Assembly: GCF_001522545.3 (NCBI RefSeq)
Contig: NC_031771.1
Location: forward strand, 161,901 to 225,900
Source of the DNA: Parus major
Lineage: Eukaryota > Chordata > Aves > Passeriformes > Paridae
Length of the DNA stretch: 64,000 nt
Direction of reading: 5' to 3'
Positions within the stretch are counted from its first letter, which is position 1; every line of letters starts with the position of its first letter. Below, one piece after another: positions 20,903-32,814 of this stretch. The notes beneath the pieces were generated by a model that was not told the origin of the DNA, did not search any database, and saw only the letters and a list, made by a program, of their open reading frames with translations. The translations under genes and the position numbers were made by a program.

Positions 20903-21183
20903 TGTTACCGCTGAAGATGAATAGATCACACGGACACAGGTCGAGGTATGGTGAAAAGAAGAGAGCAAGTTTATTTTTCCTCCCAGGATTTATAGGCTTC
21001 TGACCATGGCCAGGGATTGGATGGTCAGGATAACACTTTCTCACTGCACTGGCCATGAGAGATGCCCATCACAAGACGTGTAACAGAAAGAATGTATACA
21101 TATCTATGTTTACAGTTACTGTCCTGGGAAAGTCCTTAGAAAACTATGTTAGCAAGCTCAGAAGCTGAGTTTTCAGGGCGACA
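20903..21183 (-). repeat. 5' LTR of provirus 2
   Basis: Direct repeat of 17818-18097. By eye about ten differences, all but one in the first 80 bp of the plus-strand copy. Confidence 0.9.
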
Positions 21184-21473
21184 GACAATCTTTCAGAAAA
21201 GCACTTAAACCTCAATATATGACTCAGAATAGGATTCAAGCAAATTCTCATTAACAAAAATTATTTTACTGTTGAGCTGTAATAAAATTGTGCCCTGAAT
21301 TGTACTGTCTTTAGGTCATCCACCAATAAAAGGAATAGACATTAATACTCAATATTAAACCCCTGCATTTATTCAGTGATTATAAGAGATTTCTTATTTT
21401 TAAAATGCTGCCAATATGCATCAGTATGGCAGGAGCTGCTGAGACCACTGCCTTCCTGAGAACTTTGTCTCCA

Positions 21474-22199
21474 TGTTAGGGGTTAGGTCTTCCTTTAGTT
21501 CTGGCTCACCTGTAGAATTTTAATACCCATTAGTTTCAGGGAAAACCTGACTGCAGGTACTTGGTGGGTGCTTGAGAAACACAAAGAGTTTGGCTGGGCC
21601 CAGGGGAAAGTGGTGGGGGGCAGGAAAAAGGGAGGGCTGGGACAGTTTTGCTGGTTTCTTCAGCTTCAGAGAAGGACACTTTGCTGGGAGCTGTTGCTGT
21701 GGAGAGAAGGGAATTTGCCATCTCCCGGATGGAGCTGCTGCAGCTTCTTCTCCTTCCTTCTTCATTGGTGGGCCTTGCACCCCGCAGGGATGTGCCAGTG
21801 CCAGCCACCACCACGGAGCTGCTGATACACCTCATCCACAGGCCCAGGATCTCTGCTCATTCCTGCTGTTCCAGCTAAGTGCTCCTCACCCTGCAGGAAC
21901 ACTGGGACTGACTGCCCACCCGAGGGGGTTTGTGAAGCAAAGCCTCTCCTCCATCCTTTCCTGTCTCAGCTGAGAAAACTGTCACAGGGTCCCTGGTTCT
22001 GTTTTGTTGTAAAATTGTGGTTTGTTTGCCTTGTTATACATACTAGTAAAGAACTGTTATTCCTATGCCCAGATCTCAGCCTGAGAGCCCCTTGATTTCA
22101 AAATTATAGTAATTGAGAGGGAGGGGGGCGGTCTACGTTTTCATTCCAAGGGAGGCTCCTGCCCTCCCTAGCAGACACCTGTCTTTCAAAACCGGAACA
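21474..22199 (+). repeat. Solo LTR, provirus 1 family
   Basis: 726 bp, TGTTAGGGG to GGAACA, colinear with the copy at 7763. Flanks CTCCA (21469-21473) and TTCCA (22200-22204), a 5-bp duplication with one mismatch. Confidence 0.85.
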
Positions 22200-22245
22200 T
22201 TCCAGAAGAAGTGGATAGCTCTGTGCATCAGATGCACACGCACCA

Positions 22246-22679
22246 TGATGTTAACTCAGGCTGACAACAAACACGAGAGGGTTGTTTTGTATAATGTTTC
22301 TAGGGAGTTTATTTTCTTCACCTAGAAGGTAACCAAGGACAAAGAACTGAGAACAAAGGCGTGTTCAAGGTTATATACAGACAGGGAAGGGTGGAGCATT
22401 GGGTCTGAGGGCCAATGGGTAGAGGACACAGGGGCTGTGCAGAGGTGTGGCTTAGGGTTAACATCCAACCAGGGTCCAGGGGTGGAGAAAGAGGGAACAG
22501 GGACCAATAGGGAAGACAGGAGTGGGGAACATTCTGGAACTGGGGTGGAGAACAGGAATGACATAACTCTGGGGTGGGGACAAGGAGTGACATATCTGGG
22601 ATGATGTAACTGAGGTACATAAAACAACAAGGGACTGTGGGAGAATTATTCCTTATATAGGGGGCTTCATCCCCTATCA
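22246..22679 (-). repeat. Probable LTR, minus orientation
   Basis: Inverted ends TGAT/ATCA. On the minus strand a TATATAA box (near 22370) precedes AATAAA (complement at 22308-22313) by about 60 bp. I could not find a target duplication, so the exact ends are uncertain. Confidence 0.5.
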
Positions 22680-22696
22680 ACTCCTGGGATGCAACA

Positions 22697-24886
22697 CAAT
22701 TTCACAATAGACTGATTTCAGTAGTAAAGAGAAATGTGCACTTTATTTGACCCATTTTTCCTAAATTTTCTGAGACCTCCATGTGTTAGGAAGAGCTTTC
22801 ACTACCTGTATTCCCTAAACCTGTGCAATTTTCACAGTTGAACACAGCATTGAAAGATCTGTGAAGTGAGTTGTTTTGGTCTTGTGTATGCATAATGGTA
22901 AAAATGATGTTTTAACTTCATTGAAATATTTGAACTTATACAGTACTGTGTGAGCAGATTCATAAAAACAAATGTTTCCACAGAAGGAAAGCATGAACTC
23001 ATATTCTTTCTCTTTTACCACAATTTCATGTTTTGCAATGCAATTTTCAGAAATTCTAGCAATTCCTCTTTTGTGTAAACTCAGTTTCCATTTTTTCATG
23101 TATTTGTGGTCTCCTGGGTATTCTGTACTTCCCAAGATTTAATTAAGATATTTTTCTAAAGTTATACCACAATATTTGGCTTCTTTAAGAAAGAAAACAG
23201 TTAGGATCTCTTGGAAGTTGGGCTATATCATGTCATTATATCCCACTGAGACTGGATAATGATCTCTTTGTTAAAACTGCTGTATAAATACTCTGGAGCT
23301 AAGTTTCTCTAGAATCAAGGCTGAGACCAATTCAGTCGGTAAAATTCTTCTGAGAAATTACCTGCTGGGGAAGAAAGAATTGTGGTGAATGTGTTTAAAT
23401 AAATCTCTTTAAAAGCAATATCTTTCAAATTCAGAGAAATTTGGGATGTTTTCCTGCTTTGAAGAATGGGTTTGCTTACCTATGCAGGAGATGAATTACA
23501 AGAACTGGTAATACATAGCAAAAGATATTATCTTATCTTATCTTATCTTATCTTATCTTATCTTATCTTATCTTATCTTATCTTTCAGTGAAACCCAAAG
23601 AAAGAATAATAAATCTTTTATTTTATGCTTGTATGATACCAGTACCGGATTAAAGCTAGGTCTCTGATTTACTTGGATTGTGAATGATGGTTACCTTGCA
23701 CCCACCACTTCTGGATCCAAATGCTAGTCACATGGTGCTCCTTGGAATACTCTCATATGTCCTACTTTGCATATGAAAGATATATATATATAAAGGATAT
23801 AAAAAGTCCTCCCTACTGTCTCTCCAGTTTTTCAGGCTGAACAATGTTGCAGTGATCTCCAAGATATTCAATAACCTTTTTTCTTCAGGTAGAAAATACA
23901 GATACTTAGTACTGCACTCACACTTCAGTACAGCTTTAATGCGTTTGTTACATGCACATTTACAATACCTATTGTAAATAGAAAAGCCCTCCGTACCCAT
24001 TCTCGTATAACCAGCTTATAAACACATCTAAAATAAATATTGTTTTCCTCCTGGGCAAAGGTGCTTACAAGGTGAAGATTTTAATTTTAAATTTTAATAA
24101 CAAGTCAAATCCTTTGGAATCTTCACCATGGGCAGTATTTCCTCACCAGACCTTGTACTTCTACACTTTACTTTAAAATACAGTTAAAGACTAAATAAGG
24201 ACCTTGAGATTTTTACCTTTATGTCACTGCCTGTGGTGCAGTTACATAGCCAGAAAGCCAAGGCTGTAAAGAAGAGCTGGGAAAAAGAGGCAGACAGGCA
24301 GTTTTTTAGTTCAGAACTGATGTTTTTCAAGCATAACATTTTCTCTAAAAAATGGATATTTTCCAAACAAAGACTGCAACAAATTTGAGAAAGGAAGGAA
24401 TTATTTTTACAAAAAATATTCAGTAAGATGTAATGGAGACTGTAGACAACTGAGAAACCCTTTTTTCTTCATAGTCATAAATGCTCTTTTCAGCTACAAA
24501 AGAAGCATCTGTCTTCAAGACTTGTTTGTGAAGTATTGTTACTACAGCAGGTTTCTTTTCTTGTGTGTGTTTGTGTGTTTTGGTTTGTTGGGTTTTTGAG
24601 AAGTTCATGTTTTGATTTACTGGCATAAATCAATGACAGCACTATCATAAATGACCATAAGATCATTCCTTGGTAAGAAATGACTGAAACTGAAATATTT
24701 TGCTCTTGCTCAGTCATATAAATGTATGCAAACAATTATAGTTACAGTGATCTTGTAGTATGCAAGTAAACTGAAATGTGAGATTGCTGTTCAAGTTTAC
24801 TCATTTAGAGTATTTTTTCACTCTGTAGAGTTGCTGTGCAAATGCTCTTTAGGCCTACTCTCAATTTTTCTATAGTTTTCTTTTAA
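22697..24886. other. Intergenic sequence with a TATCT microsatellite
   Basis: No gene seen. Contains the pentanucleotide array at 23527-23585. Confidence 0.55.
23527..23585 (+). repeat. (TATCT)n microsatellite, about 11 units
   Basis: Perfect TTATC/TATCT pentanucleotide array of about 58 bp. Confidence 0.95.
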
Positions 24887-25097
24887 TGATCAGAGGACTG
24901 GAACACCCCTCCTATGAAAACAGGCTCTGGGGAGACCTGATAACACCTTCCAGTACCTAAAAGGGCTTCAAAACATCAGGAGAGGGACTTTTTACAAGGG
25001 CATGTAGTGATTGGACAGGGGACAATGGCTTCAAACTGAAGAGGGGCGGGTTTAGATTGGCTATTAGGAATAAATTCTTCCCTGCCAGGGTGGTGAG
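24887..25097 (+). mobile_element. CR1 LINE fragment, interrupted by an LTR
   Basis: GATCAGAGGACTGGAACACC through ACTTTTTACAAGGGCATG to CAGGGTGGTGAG is CR1 coding 3' sequence on the plus strand with a small internal deletion. It stops at GTGAG, exactly where an LTR begins; the rest is presumably behind the gap. Confidence 0.8.
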
Positions 25098-25430
25098 TGT
25101 CCTAGTTTAGGGCAAATTAGGAAGGAAAACTCCAAATGGGGATTTCCCCAGGGAAATGCCCCTCCCCACCAACTGGTCCGGGAAAAGAAAAAAAAATTCC
25201 TTGGAGAGAAGTGGAAAGCTGTTTATTTAACAGAAATTGAGTAATATTAAATAATAAAACCTCTTGCGGTTCGATGGGATGGCAAATCTAGGAAGAAAAA
25301 GTCTTTTTCATGTGGTGTAGCTCGGCTCGCTCAGGTTCTTATCAGTCCCTCCGGCGCTTGAAAGTGCCGAGGCCCAGGCCCCAGTGGGCCACAGGCGTGA
25401 GCTCCTGGGGTTTGGCTGGGTGTTCAGTCC
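25098..25430 (-). repeat. LTR, partial, running into an assembly gap
   Basis: Starts TGTCCTAGTTTAGG and follows the LTR at 28135 with moderate divergence. The complement of AATAAA lies at 25222-25227, so orientation is minus. The far end is hidden by Ns. Confidence 0.72.
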
Positions 25431-26170
25431 NNNNNNNNNNNNNNNNNNNNNNNNNNNNNNNNNNNNNNNNNNNNNNNNNNNNNNNNNNNNNNNNNNNNNN
25501 NNNNNNNNNNNNNNNNNNNNNNNNNNNNNNNNNNNNNNNNNNNNNNNNNNNNNNNNNNNNNNNNNNNNNNNNNNNNNNNNNNNNNNNNNNNNNNNNNNNN
25601 NNNNNNNNNNNNNNNNNNNNNNNNNNNNNNNNNNNNNNNNNNNNNNNNNNNNNNNNNNNNNNNNNNNNNNNNNNNNNNNNNNNNNNNNNNNNNNNNNNNN
25701 NNNNNNNNNNNNNNNNNNNNNNNNNNNNNNNNNNNNNNNNNNNNNNNNNNNNNNNNNNNNNNNNNNNNNNNNNNNNNNNNNNNNNNNNNNNNNNNNNNNN
25801 NNNNNNNNNNNNNNNNNNNNNNNNNNNNNNNNNNNNNNNNNNNNNNNNNNNNNNNNNNNNNNNNNNNNNNNNNNNNNNNNNNNNNNNNNNNNNNNNNNNN
25901 NNNNNNNNNNNNNNNNNNNNNNNNNNNNNNNNNNNNNNNNNNNNNNNNNNNNNNNNNNNNNNNNNNNNNNNNNNNNNNNNNNNNNNNNNNNNNNNNNNNN
26001 NNNNNNNNNNNNNNNNNNNNNNNNNNNNNNNNNNNNNNNNNNNNNNNNNNNNNNNNNNNNNNNNNNNNNNNNNNNNNNNNNNNNNNNNNNNNNNNNNNNN
26101 NNNNNNNNNNNNNNNNNNNNNNNNNNNNNNNNNNNNNNNNNNNNNNNNNNNNNNNNNNNNNNNNNNNNNN
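25431..26170. other. Assembly gap, 740 N
   Basis: Unknown sequence. It probably hides the rest of the LTR at 25098 and of the CR1 it interrupts. Confidence 1.
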
Positions 26171-28134
26171 CACTTGTATCTCAAAGCAAGAAAATATTTT
26201 GGTTTTATTCAAGAAAGCCTTTCAACAATGAAGCATCAACAGAGATGTTTCTTCTTTTAATGATTGGTCTCTGCTTTTCTTCCATATCTCTGTTCACTGA
26301 GTTTAAAATGTAAAGCTGCTTTTTATGCAAGTCATGGGACGCTTTAGAATTTAAAAGAAGGGAAACATATCAAATAGCAAAGCAACACTTCCCAAGTGCT
26401 TATCTGGCAGACTAGAGAACCACGATATTCCACTTGAATCAACTGTTAAAATGAGCAGTTTAATGACAGTCATTATTTGTGTAAGATTTGCTTATGTAGC
26501 AACTTGAGTACTTACACGAAGAATAGAAGCTTGATGAAACAGAGTTAAGAAATGCATGCCAAACCATCTTGTTTCCGCATCTTTTTATATTAGAAGATGT
26601 ACTCTTTTTCCATAAATGGAGAAGTTTCTATCACTTAATAAGAAAGAAGTTAAACAGTGTTCCTTTGAATTCTAATTAAGTTTATTTATCTCTAGGATAA
26701 ATCTGAAGCCTTCTTCCTATTGAACGTGTTACAAAAAATGTATTTTTCTCATGCAAGTTTCTATCTGTGGGCAAGTAGAACTCATGAAATGATCCAAGAA
26801 AGGTGCTTCTACTTGCTGAAGGTTACTTAGTAGCAGGGCTTTCACAAGTCAAAAGTTTTGTTATTGATATGGGATAAGAATCATCTACAATGTCTGCAAT
26901 TTATAAATTATTTATTTATAAATCATCTGACTTGCTTTATGTGCATCCCACTTTAGGGTGAGATGTATAGTCCATTGTAATGTTGCCGCCTAAAATCAAA
27001 AGACAAAACTTTCAACAGTGTTAAAGTGGTAAAATAAAAACCAACTCTCTAATGAAAGCTTTCAGATGCACAAATATGGCTCTGTGAACATGTGATAAAG
27101 GATTTCTACAATTTGTATAAGGTTAATTAGTTACTATATCTAGGAGGTGCATCCAATGGGAGATCAGTTGCCTCAGTAACCCATCCTTCGTCCAGCTCCT
27201 TGAAGTTAGTCCAGGGGCTTCTCTACCCCTGGATAACATTTCTTGTTATGTCTCTTAAGTTCTGGTGGAAGACAAGATGTCCTTGTCCTTGTCCTTGTCT
27301 TCTTAAGAATAAGACTAAACAGAATTTCAAGAATATGTTAGTAAGGGTTAGCTTATTGTGACAAAGAGCAGGAAAAGTCGTAGAAACTATACAACTATAT
27401 ACATATATATATAAAAGCTATAAGACTATAAAGATATGAAAAATATATAAAAAACTAAAAAATCTTTAGCCATCAATGCCACTCATCACCATGGAATATG
27501 ATGAGATTCTAGTGAAAGCATCTCAGACCTAGGCTTTCACAACATAGATGTCTATTTTTGTTCTGGCAAATCTTCCCATGTGGGCCTTATTAATTGGGAA
27601 GAACAATCTATGAATTTCATGCACTTTTAGTCTAAAAGTTTCTTATGGACATAATTTTCAGCTATATTGTTGGAGTCAGAGGCACAGAGTGTGTGCCCTT
27701 ATCTCTGATACCTGGCTCTGACATCCAAGAAAGCACTGAATTTCATATAACACCATGGAAACAACCGTTAAATAGAAAAACTAAGAGGGCAAGTGTGTAA
27801 ATTAGAGTTTTCTTAAGTCACTGAGAGAGAAAGTTAAAGGTTTAAGCTAGTTTAGAAAATAAGAAGCAAGATGCAGGATTTAGGGTGCTGTCTCTTCTTC
27901 CTTCTTCTTCCTTCTTCATTTTCTTCTTCTAGAGGTTTTTGGGTAGTAGTAGGTGATTGGGTAGAAAATGCCGCAGTGCAGCACACAGGTGTTGGGTCAT
28001 TGGGTCACTAATAAAAATAATTTAGTTGGCACCTGTTAATTGGGTAAATGGACATATAAAAGACCTTGAAGAGGATCTTTGTTAGCTATTTTACCCCTTT
28101 TCTATCATAGTGCACATAGCTCCTTGTACCCTGT
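26171..28134. other. Intergenic sequence, possible LTR promoter near the right end
   Basis: No gene seen. A CTT-rich microsatellite lies at 27891-27930. GGACATATAAAAGACCTTG near 28049-28067 looks like an LTR-type TATA region, but no ends could be defined. Confidence 0.4.
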
Positions 28135-28903
28135 TGTCCTGGTTTAGGTCAAATTTGGGAGAAAACCTCCAGTGGGGCTCCCCCCCAGGAAGCAAACCCA
28201 CGTGGCCCTTTTCTCACACCCCCCAACCGGTTCAGGAAGAGATTTCTCTGAGAGAAGTGGAAAAAACCTGTTTATTTCACAGGCACAGCACTACCCAGCA
28301 CAAAAATGAATGATATCAAATTACAAAACCTCTCACCCTTCAGAAGAGATGACAAACTTCAGAGGGTCTCTTTCCTCTGGGTGTTCGCTCTGTTATCAGT
28401 ACGTCTGGCGCTGGAAAATGCCGCTGCCCAGGGTGGGCTCCCGGTAGTCCACGGGTGCAAGCTTCCGGTGCTCCCCCGAGTCCCCAGTCCAGAGCAGGTT
28501 TGATTTGTTTTGGAAAAAGGGAAAGAAAACAGTCCAGGAAGACCTCTCTGCTCCGGCTAGTTGGAAAGCCAAGGCGATCTGTGTCTTGTTGTCTGTCTGT
28601 GCTGTAGTCAAAATTCCTGATGCGGGGGGGAGCAAGTACAGTCTCTGATAACAGACTCGGTGCTTCTTTTCCACTCACTTTTACTCTTAGATGGAATTTT
28701 AAGAATACAAAATCTGTGTCTGGGTTAGGTGGACGAATGGGGATACAATTTAACATCATAATCAACCCAGGACATCTGTATATATGTAATATAGATTAGA
28801 GAAGAATAAACAACCCAGTCTGAACAAAAGAAAACTGCCTCTCTCTCATCAGTATCAGTCCAAAGGGGAAAAAGAACCCAACCACAAGTGTCCTGACAGG
28901 ACA
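28135..28903 (-). repeat. LTR with inverted ends TGTCCTG/CAGGACA
   Basis: 769 bp. Plus-strand start TGTCCTGGTTTAGG, end GACAGGACA. Complement of AATAAA at 28271-28276 shows minus orientation. Flanks CCTGT and CTATA do not match, so either my ends are off or the copy recombined. Confidence 0.7.
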
Positions 28904-29730
28904 CTATACCTTTACATAGCTTGTGTGTTTGTAGGAATTTGGTACTTGTTAAGGGCATAATTTTTTCCAGTGCACGTGTTTTTTGAAATCATTATTACTT
29001 GAGGGCAGAAGGAAAGATTAGACACCAAGTAACTCCTGTAAAAACTTTTGCCCCTCTGTTTTATCCTAAAGAATGATTCTGGACCACTCAAATTGTGGAA
29101 TCACATTCTCTTATCTAAAGATAAGGGTGGAGTATTTCTACTCATAAAGGCTGACAGTACGTGAGTACTCTTACATCCACTTTATGTATGTGTTCTGATA
29201 TATTTTCCCAGAAAAATGCTTGGATAATTACTGAATTACTTATGTAAAATAGAGACAGAATTTATGGCATGCGATCATATTTCAGACTGTAGAAAATAAG
29301 TTCTATGCAACAAAGTGCTTAGAAATGTATTATAAACCAAGAATTATGTACTAAAATTTTTCCAGCAATGATTTTTAATATGAAATAAATTTAATGGCAC
29401 ATTCATTGGCAACTGAAGAATCAAACTGAATAAATTGCCTTCCATAAAGTGTTTCTCAGCTCCAGCTATAAACAACACAAATATTGAAATCTTTTTCAGA
29501 ATACAAATAGGTATTTACATTAAAATTAACAGTGTAATCAGAAAGACAGTGTAGGTCATATGGTAAATTATTCTTAATGTTAATCTTCTAGTTTATACAT
29601 GCTTGTATATGGTTGTATAAGTCTTGACTTTTATAGACAGCACCATTTGGAGAACAGAATATTTAACTTATGGGAAGCATAACAGATGCACATATGGGTG
29701 TATAATAGACAGATACACATATGGGTGGGA
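28904..29730. other. Intergenic sequence, no gene recognised
   Basis: AT-rich; nothing recognised. Confidence 0.5.
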
Positions 29731-29842
29731 CGGGACTCTGAACAACGTGCTCTGATGGAGGGTTTCCTGCCCATGGCAGGGTGTTGGAACTGGACGATCT
29801 TCAAGGTCCCTTCCAACCCAAGACTTTCTGTGATTCTATCAT
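29731..29842 (+). mobile_element. CR1 LINE 3' tail fragment
   Basis: GCCCATGGCAGGGTGTTGGAACTGGACGATCTTCAAGGTCCCTTCC in substance, ending TGTGATTCTATCA, the standard CR1 terminus. Only ~110 bp are present. Confidence 0.85.
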
Positions 29843-30012
29843 ATTTGGCTGTAGTTCATTGCAACAAAGTAGGTAATTAGATATATACAGCATGAAATGT
29901 AGCCACTCTACTACTAGCACTTTTACTACAGCCCACATATCACATTGCTGTTCTGTTAGCTGAAGACATTTTTGCCTTATTTACTTGTCTTTCACTCAGT
30001 CTTTTCCTTCAC

Positions 30013-30920
30013 TGTCTTGGGAATGCTTCATGTCCCATAAACATTTTATTTTTGTTTTGTGTCCAGAAGTGCTACTGTCTCCTCCCTTCCAGCTCAGGAA
30101 TATGGGTGAAGGGTGGCCCAGAATCCTGCGGAGGTTGGAAGACAATGGCTGTCTTTCCTTCTGGTGGGGTGATCAACAGAGCTGCCATGAGGCATGGTGA
30201 GTCTTACCTGGGGTCCTGTTGCCCTGTGTTCCTTGTCCTTTTTTTTATTTTTTATTTTTTATTTTTCAGGCACTGTGACCAGGGCCTGCCAGCTTGTTTC
30301 TCTGCTCCTCTGCCACTTGGGAGCCCGGAGCCTGAGTGTGCTGTGTCAAGGCTAAGAGCCAGGAGCACTCCCTGCTGGGCTGTTCCCTCTGTATGGCAGC
30401 CCAACCTCAGGACCAGCTGTCATGGGTAAGCTGTGCAAAGGAGCAATCCCCCACCCAGCTCTTCCCTGTTTCCTGTCACTGTTTCAGGAGTTTTGCTATG
30501 CTTTAACCCAACACCCCACATCCACCAGGATCCCACTGCTCCTGCCACTGCTTTGGGGTTAGTGCTACACTTTGATTTGCCGCCCCTGGGAGTCTGCTCA
30601 TCTTTGCTGCTCCAGCATGCTGCTCTGAAAGCACTGCTACAGACCAGCTCACCACGCGGAGTGGCACTGAGACCAGCTGCTCCCCACGAGTTTTGGAAAG
30701 GAGCCACCTCCTCTCTTTCCCTGTCGCCTGAACCGCCATTGCCAGAGGTGAGGCTGCTGAGCTCGCGCCACAGTGCCCCCTGCCGGCGCGGGGGAATCAT
30801 TGCGCCTGGCCAGGAGCCACCAGCGCCCCTCCCAGCTGTGCCCAGAACTGCACCGAAGGGGAAAGGCTTCTTATTTTGTTTGTAGCTGCTGCCCTTGTTG
30901 TTGTTTGTTTCATATATATA

Positions 30921-30958
<38 letters not shown>

Positions 30959-31155
30959 CACGTAAAGTCTGAGAGTTCAATATCTAGTGTTTATTTACCT
31001 TTTTCCCATTCTGTTTGTCAATAAACAGTTGGGGTTTTTTCACGTTCATCCACTAGTATTAACTTCCTATTGGCGAAATGGGATTGTTGGAACCTTTTTA
31101 AAGGAAACACTCACTCCAGAGTGTTTTCTCCTAGACTTGTGTCCAAACTGAGACA
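30013..31155 (+). repeat. Candidate LTR, GC-rich in the middle
   Basis: Starts TGTCTTGGG and ends AACTGAGACA, with flanks TTCAC (30008-30012) and CTCAC (31156-31160), one mismatch in five. A poly(A) signal AATAAA occurs near 31020, about 135 bp before the end. It includes T-rich runs (30239-30266) and a TA microsatellite (30911-30960). The start is chosen mainly by the duplication and may be wrong. Confidence 0.42.
30911..30960 (+). repeat. (TA)n microsatellite with GTA/ACA interruptions
   Basis: About 50 bp alternating TA with symmetric GTATATATAC-type interruptions. Confidence 0.9.
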
Positions 31156-31160
31156 CTCAC

Positions 31161-32809
31161 CCTTGAGGGTTTTCCTAGATGTGGTGCTTCCCAAACTTTT
31201 TTATTGAAAGAAGAGGACAGAATAGCATAATAAATTAACCAGTGTGCAGTACATGTCCCACTTTGAAAGGATGTTGTTGGCAAGACAACATGACATAAAA
31301 CTGGGAAAGGGCCTATCAGTCATACCTGAAAGGGGACAAGCACTGCAGCCCTGCCATGGCTTCAGCACCTGGGATAATACATCCAGGTCTGCACAGGGCT
31401 GCTTGAGATCATGACTCCTCTGCTGATGCAGAACTGCCTGTGCAGAATAGCCAATGCTATTCTAATGCAGGTTTTTTTTGTGGCCCAGTTTAATACTCTG
31501 CAATATACTACACCATACTGTGCAGCACAGGGTTGCTGAAGAATACTGTGGGAATTGCCACACGGTGCAATGTTTCACTCTAGCTGCATAATGGATGACT
31601 TGTAAAAGAGAACTAGACAGAGGCAGTTGACACACAAAAATCTGCAGTGCATCTTTAGCCCATGCAATTTTCTTTCTGTAAGTCTTGGCATGATGTTGAA
31701 ACTTATTCCTAGCACACAGAAGTAGTATGAACTGACTAGGAAAAACCGCTGTATTAGTGACAAGGAGTCTTAGCAGCTTTCTAAGAGCTGCTCTGCTGTT
31801 GGAAATTATGGTATAAAGAAGTTAACAAATGCAAATTTACACATTCAAAGCTTTATGATGACTATTCACAATTTATTTTTAAAGTATTTCTAGTATGACC
31901 TACTGATACTTGTTTTCTCTTTGTTTTTGATAACAACCAACACATGCGTTTGCAGCAGTATGAAAGTACCACAAATGTATGTGATGTTCTCCACAATCCT
32001 CTGTTACAATTTGTATCTCAGTTGAAAATCATATCAGGTAATGAATTTTCATGAAATCCAATCCTCCTGGTTTGTAAGCCTACAAAGAAAATAGATCAGT
32101 GGAATTCCAGTTTTGTTTCACAGCCAGATCAATTATGGAAATGTGCTATGTCAGTGAGGCTGCTTTGACTCACTATCACATTCTTATCCTGCCACTCCAG
32201 AAAATTTGATATGGATGATGAACACAAATAAAGGATCTCTAGCTTCCAGGAGGTGTTATGCTCAAAGGTTGTTTACCTTCAAATTCTGTCTCAGCCATCA
32301 AAGTGTTTGGACATCAGGTTATTTTGAGATTGTTTTTGTGTAAGAACAAGCACCTACAATTTTCTTTTAAATATATTCAGATTTTTGGAAAAGAACTCTC
32401 CCACTACATAATTCTAAAGTAACCCACCTACAAGGATTGAATTTAGGCACCTTTTCACAGACTTCTCCTAACCATGAGATGTAATTTGCCATAGCTCTGA
32501 AACTGATGTTTCTAAGGAAAAAAATAATTTTTAAGGTATAAATGCCCAGTGAAAAGAATAATAATTTATCCAGCTTGATTTGAGACATCAGCAGTATTAG
32601 GTAACTCTGCTACTTTTTTTTTCCCCTCTTCCTTCAGTATGACAAACAATATATAGTTTTACTGACTTTTTTTCCTTAGAGAAAAGTGAAATATGGCTTC
32701 TTCAGAGGAGGTTTGCTCTTATATTATTAAATAGAATTGGGTGATTGGGATATAGGGAATCCACCATGTGACATGATATTTTATGGTGTCCTCTGCTAAG
32801 GTTTGAACA
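31161..32809. other. Intergenic sequence, no gene recognised
   Basis: AT-rich; nothing recognised. Confidence 0.5.
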
Positions 32810-32814
32810 ACAGC

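Larger units (their letters stand above)
17818..21183 (-). mobile_element. Internally deleted class II provirus (provirus 2)
   Basis: Two direct LTRs (280 and 281 bp) enclose 2.8 kb, and the whole is bounded by a perfect 6-bp duplication GACAAT (17812-17817 and 21184-21189). Orientation is minus: reverse-complement TATAAA and AATAAA lie in the LTRs, a primer-site-like sequence adjoins the right LTR, and gag-pro-RT-RNase H fragments run right to left. The RT palm after motif A, all of integrase and any env are missing. Class II is inferred from the 6-bp duplication and pol wording. Confidence 0.88.

Noticed and set aside
23527..23585. CRISPR-like regular repeats
   Set aside because: Simple microsatellite without spacers; the same holds for 51531-51553.
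25310..26313. Long open frames across the gap (up to 316 codons)
   Set aside because: They exist only because Ns contain no stop codons.
28306..28765. Host exon candidate with GC-richer coding-like sequence
   Set aside because: Lies entirely within the LTR at 28135-28903.
28135..28903. Target duplication for this LTR
   Set aside because: Flanking bases CCTGT and CTATA do not match and shifting the ends by a few bases did not help.
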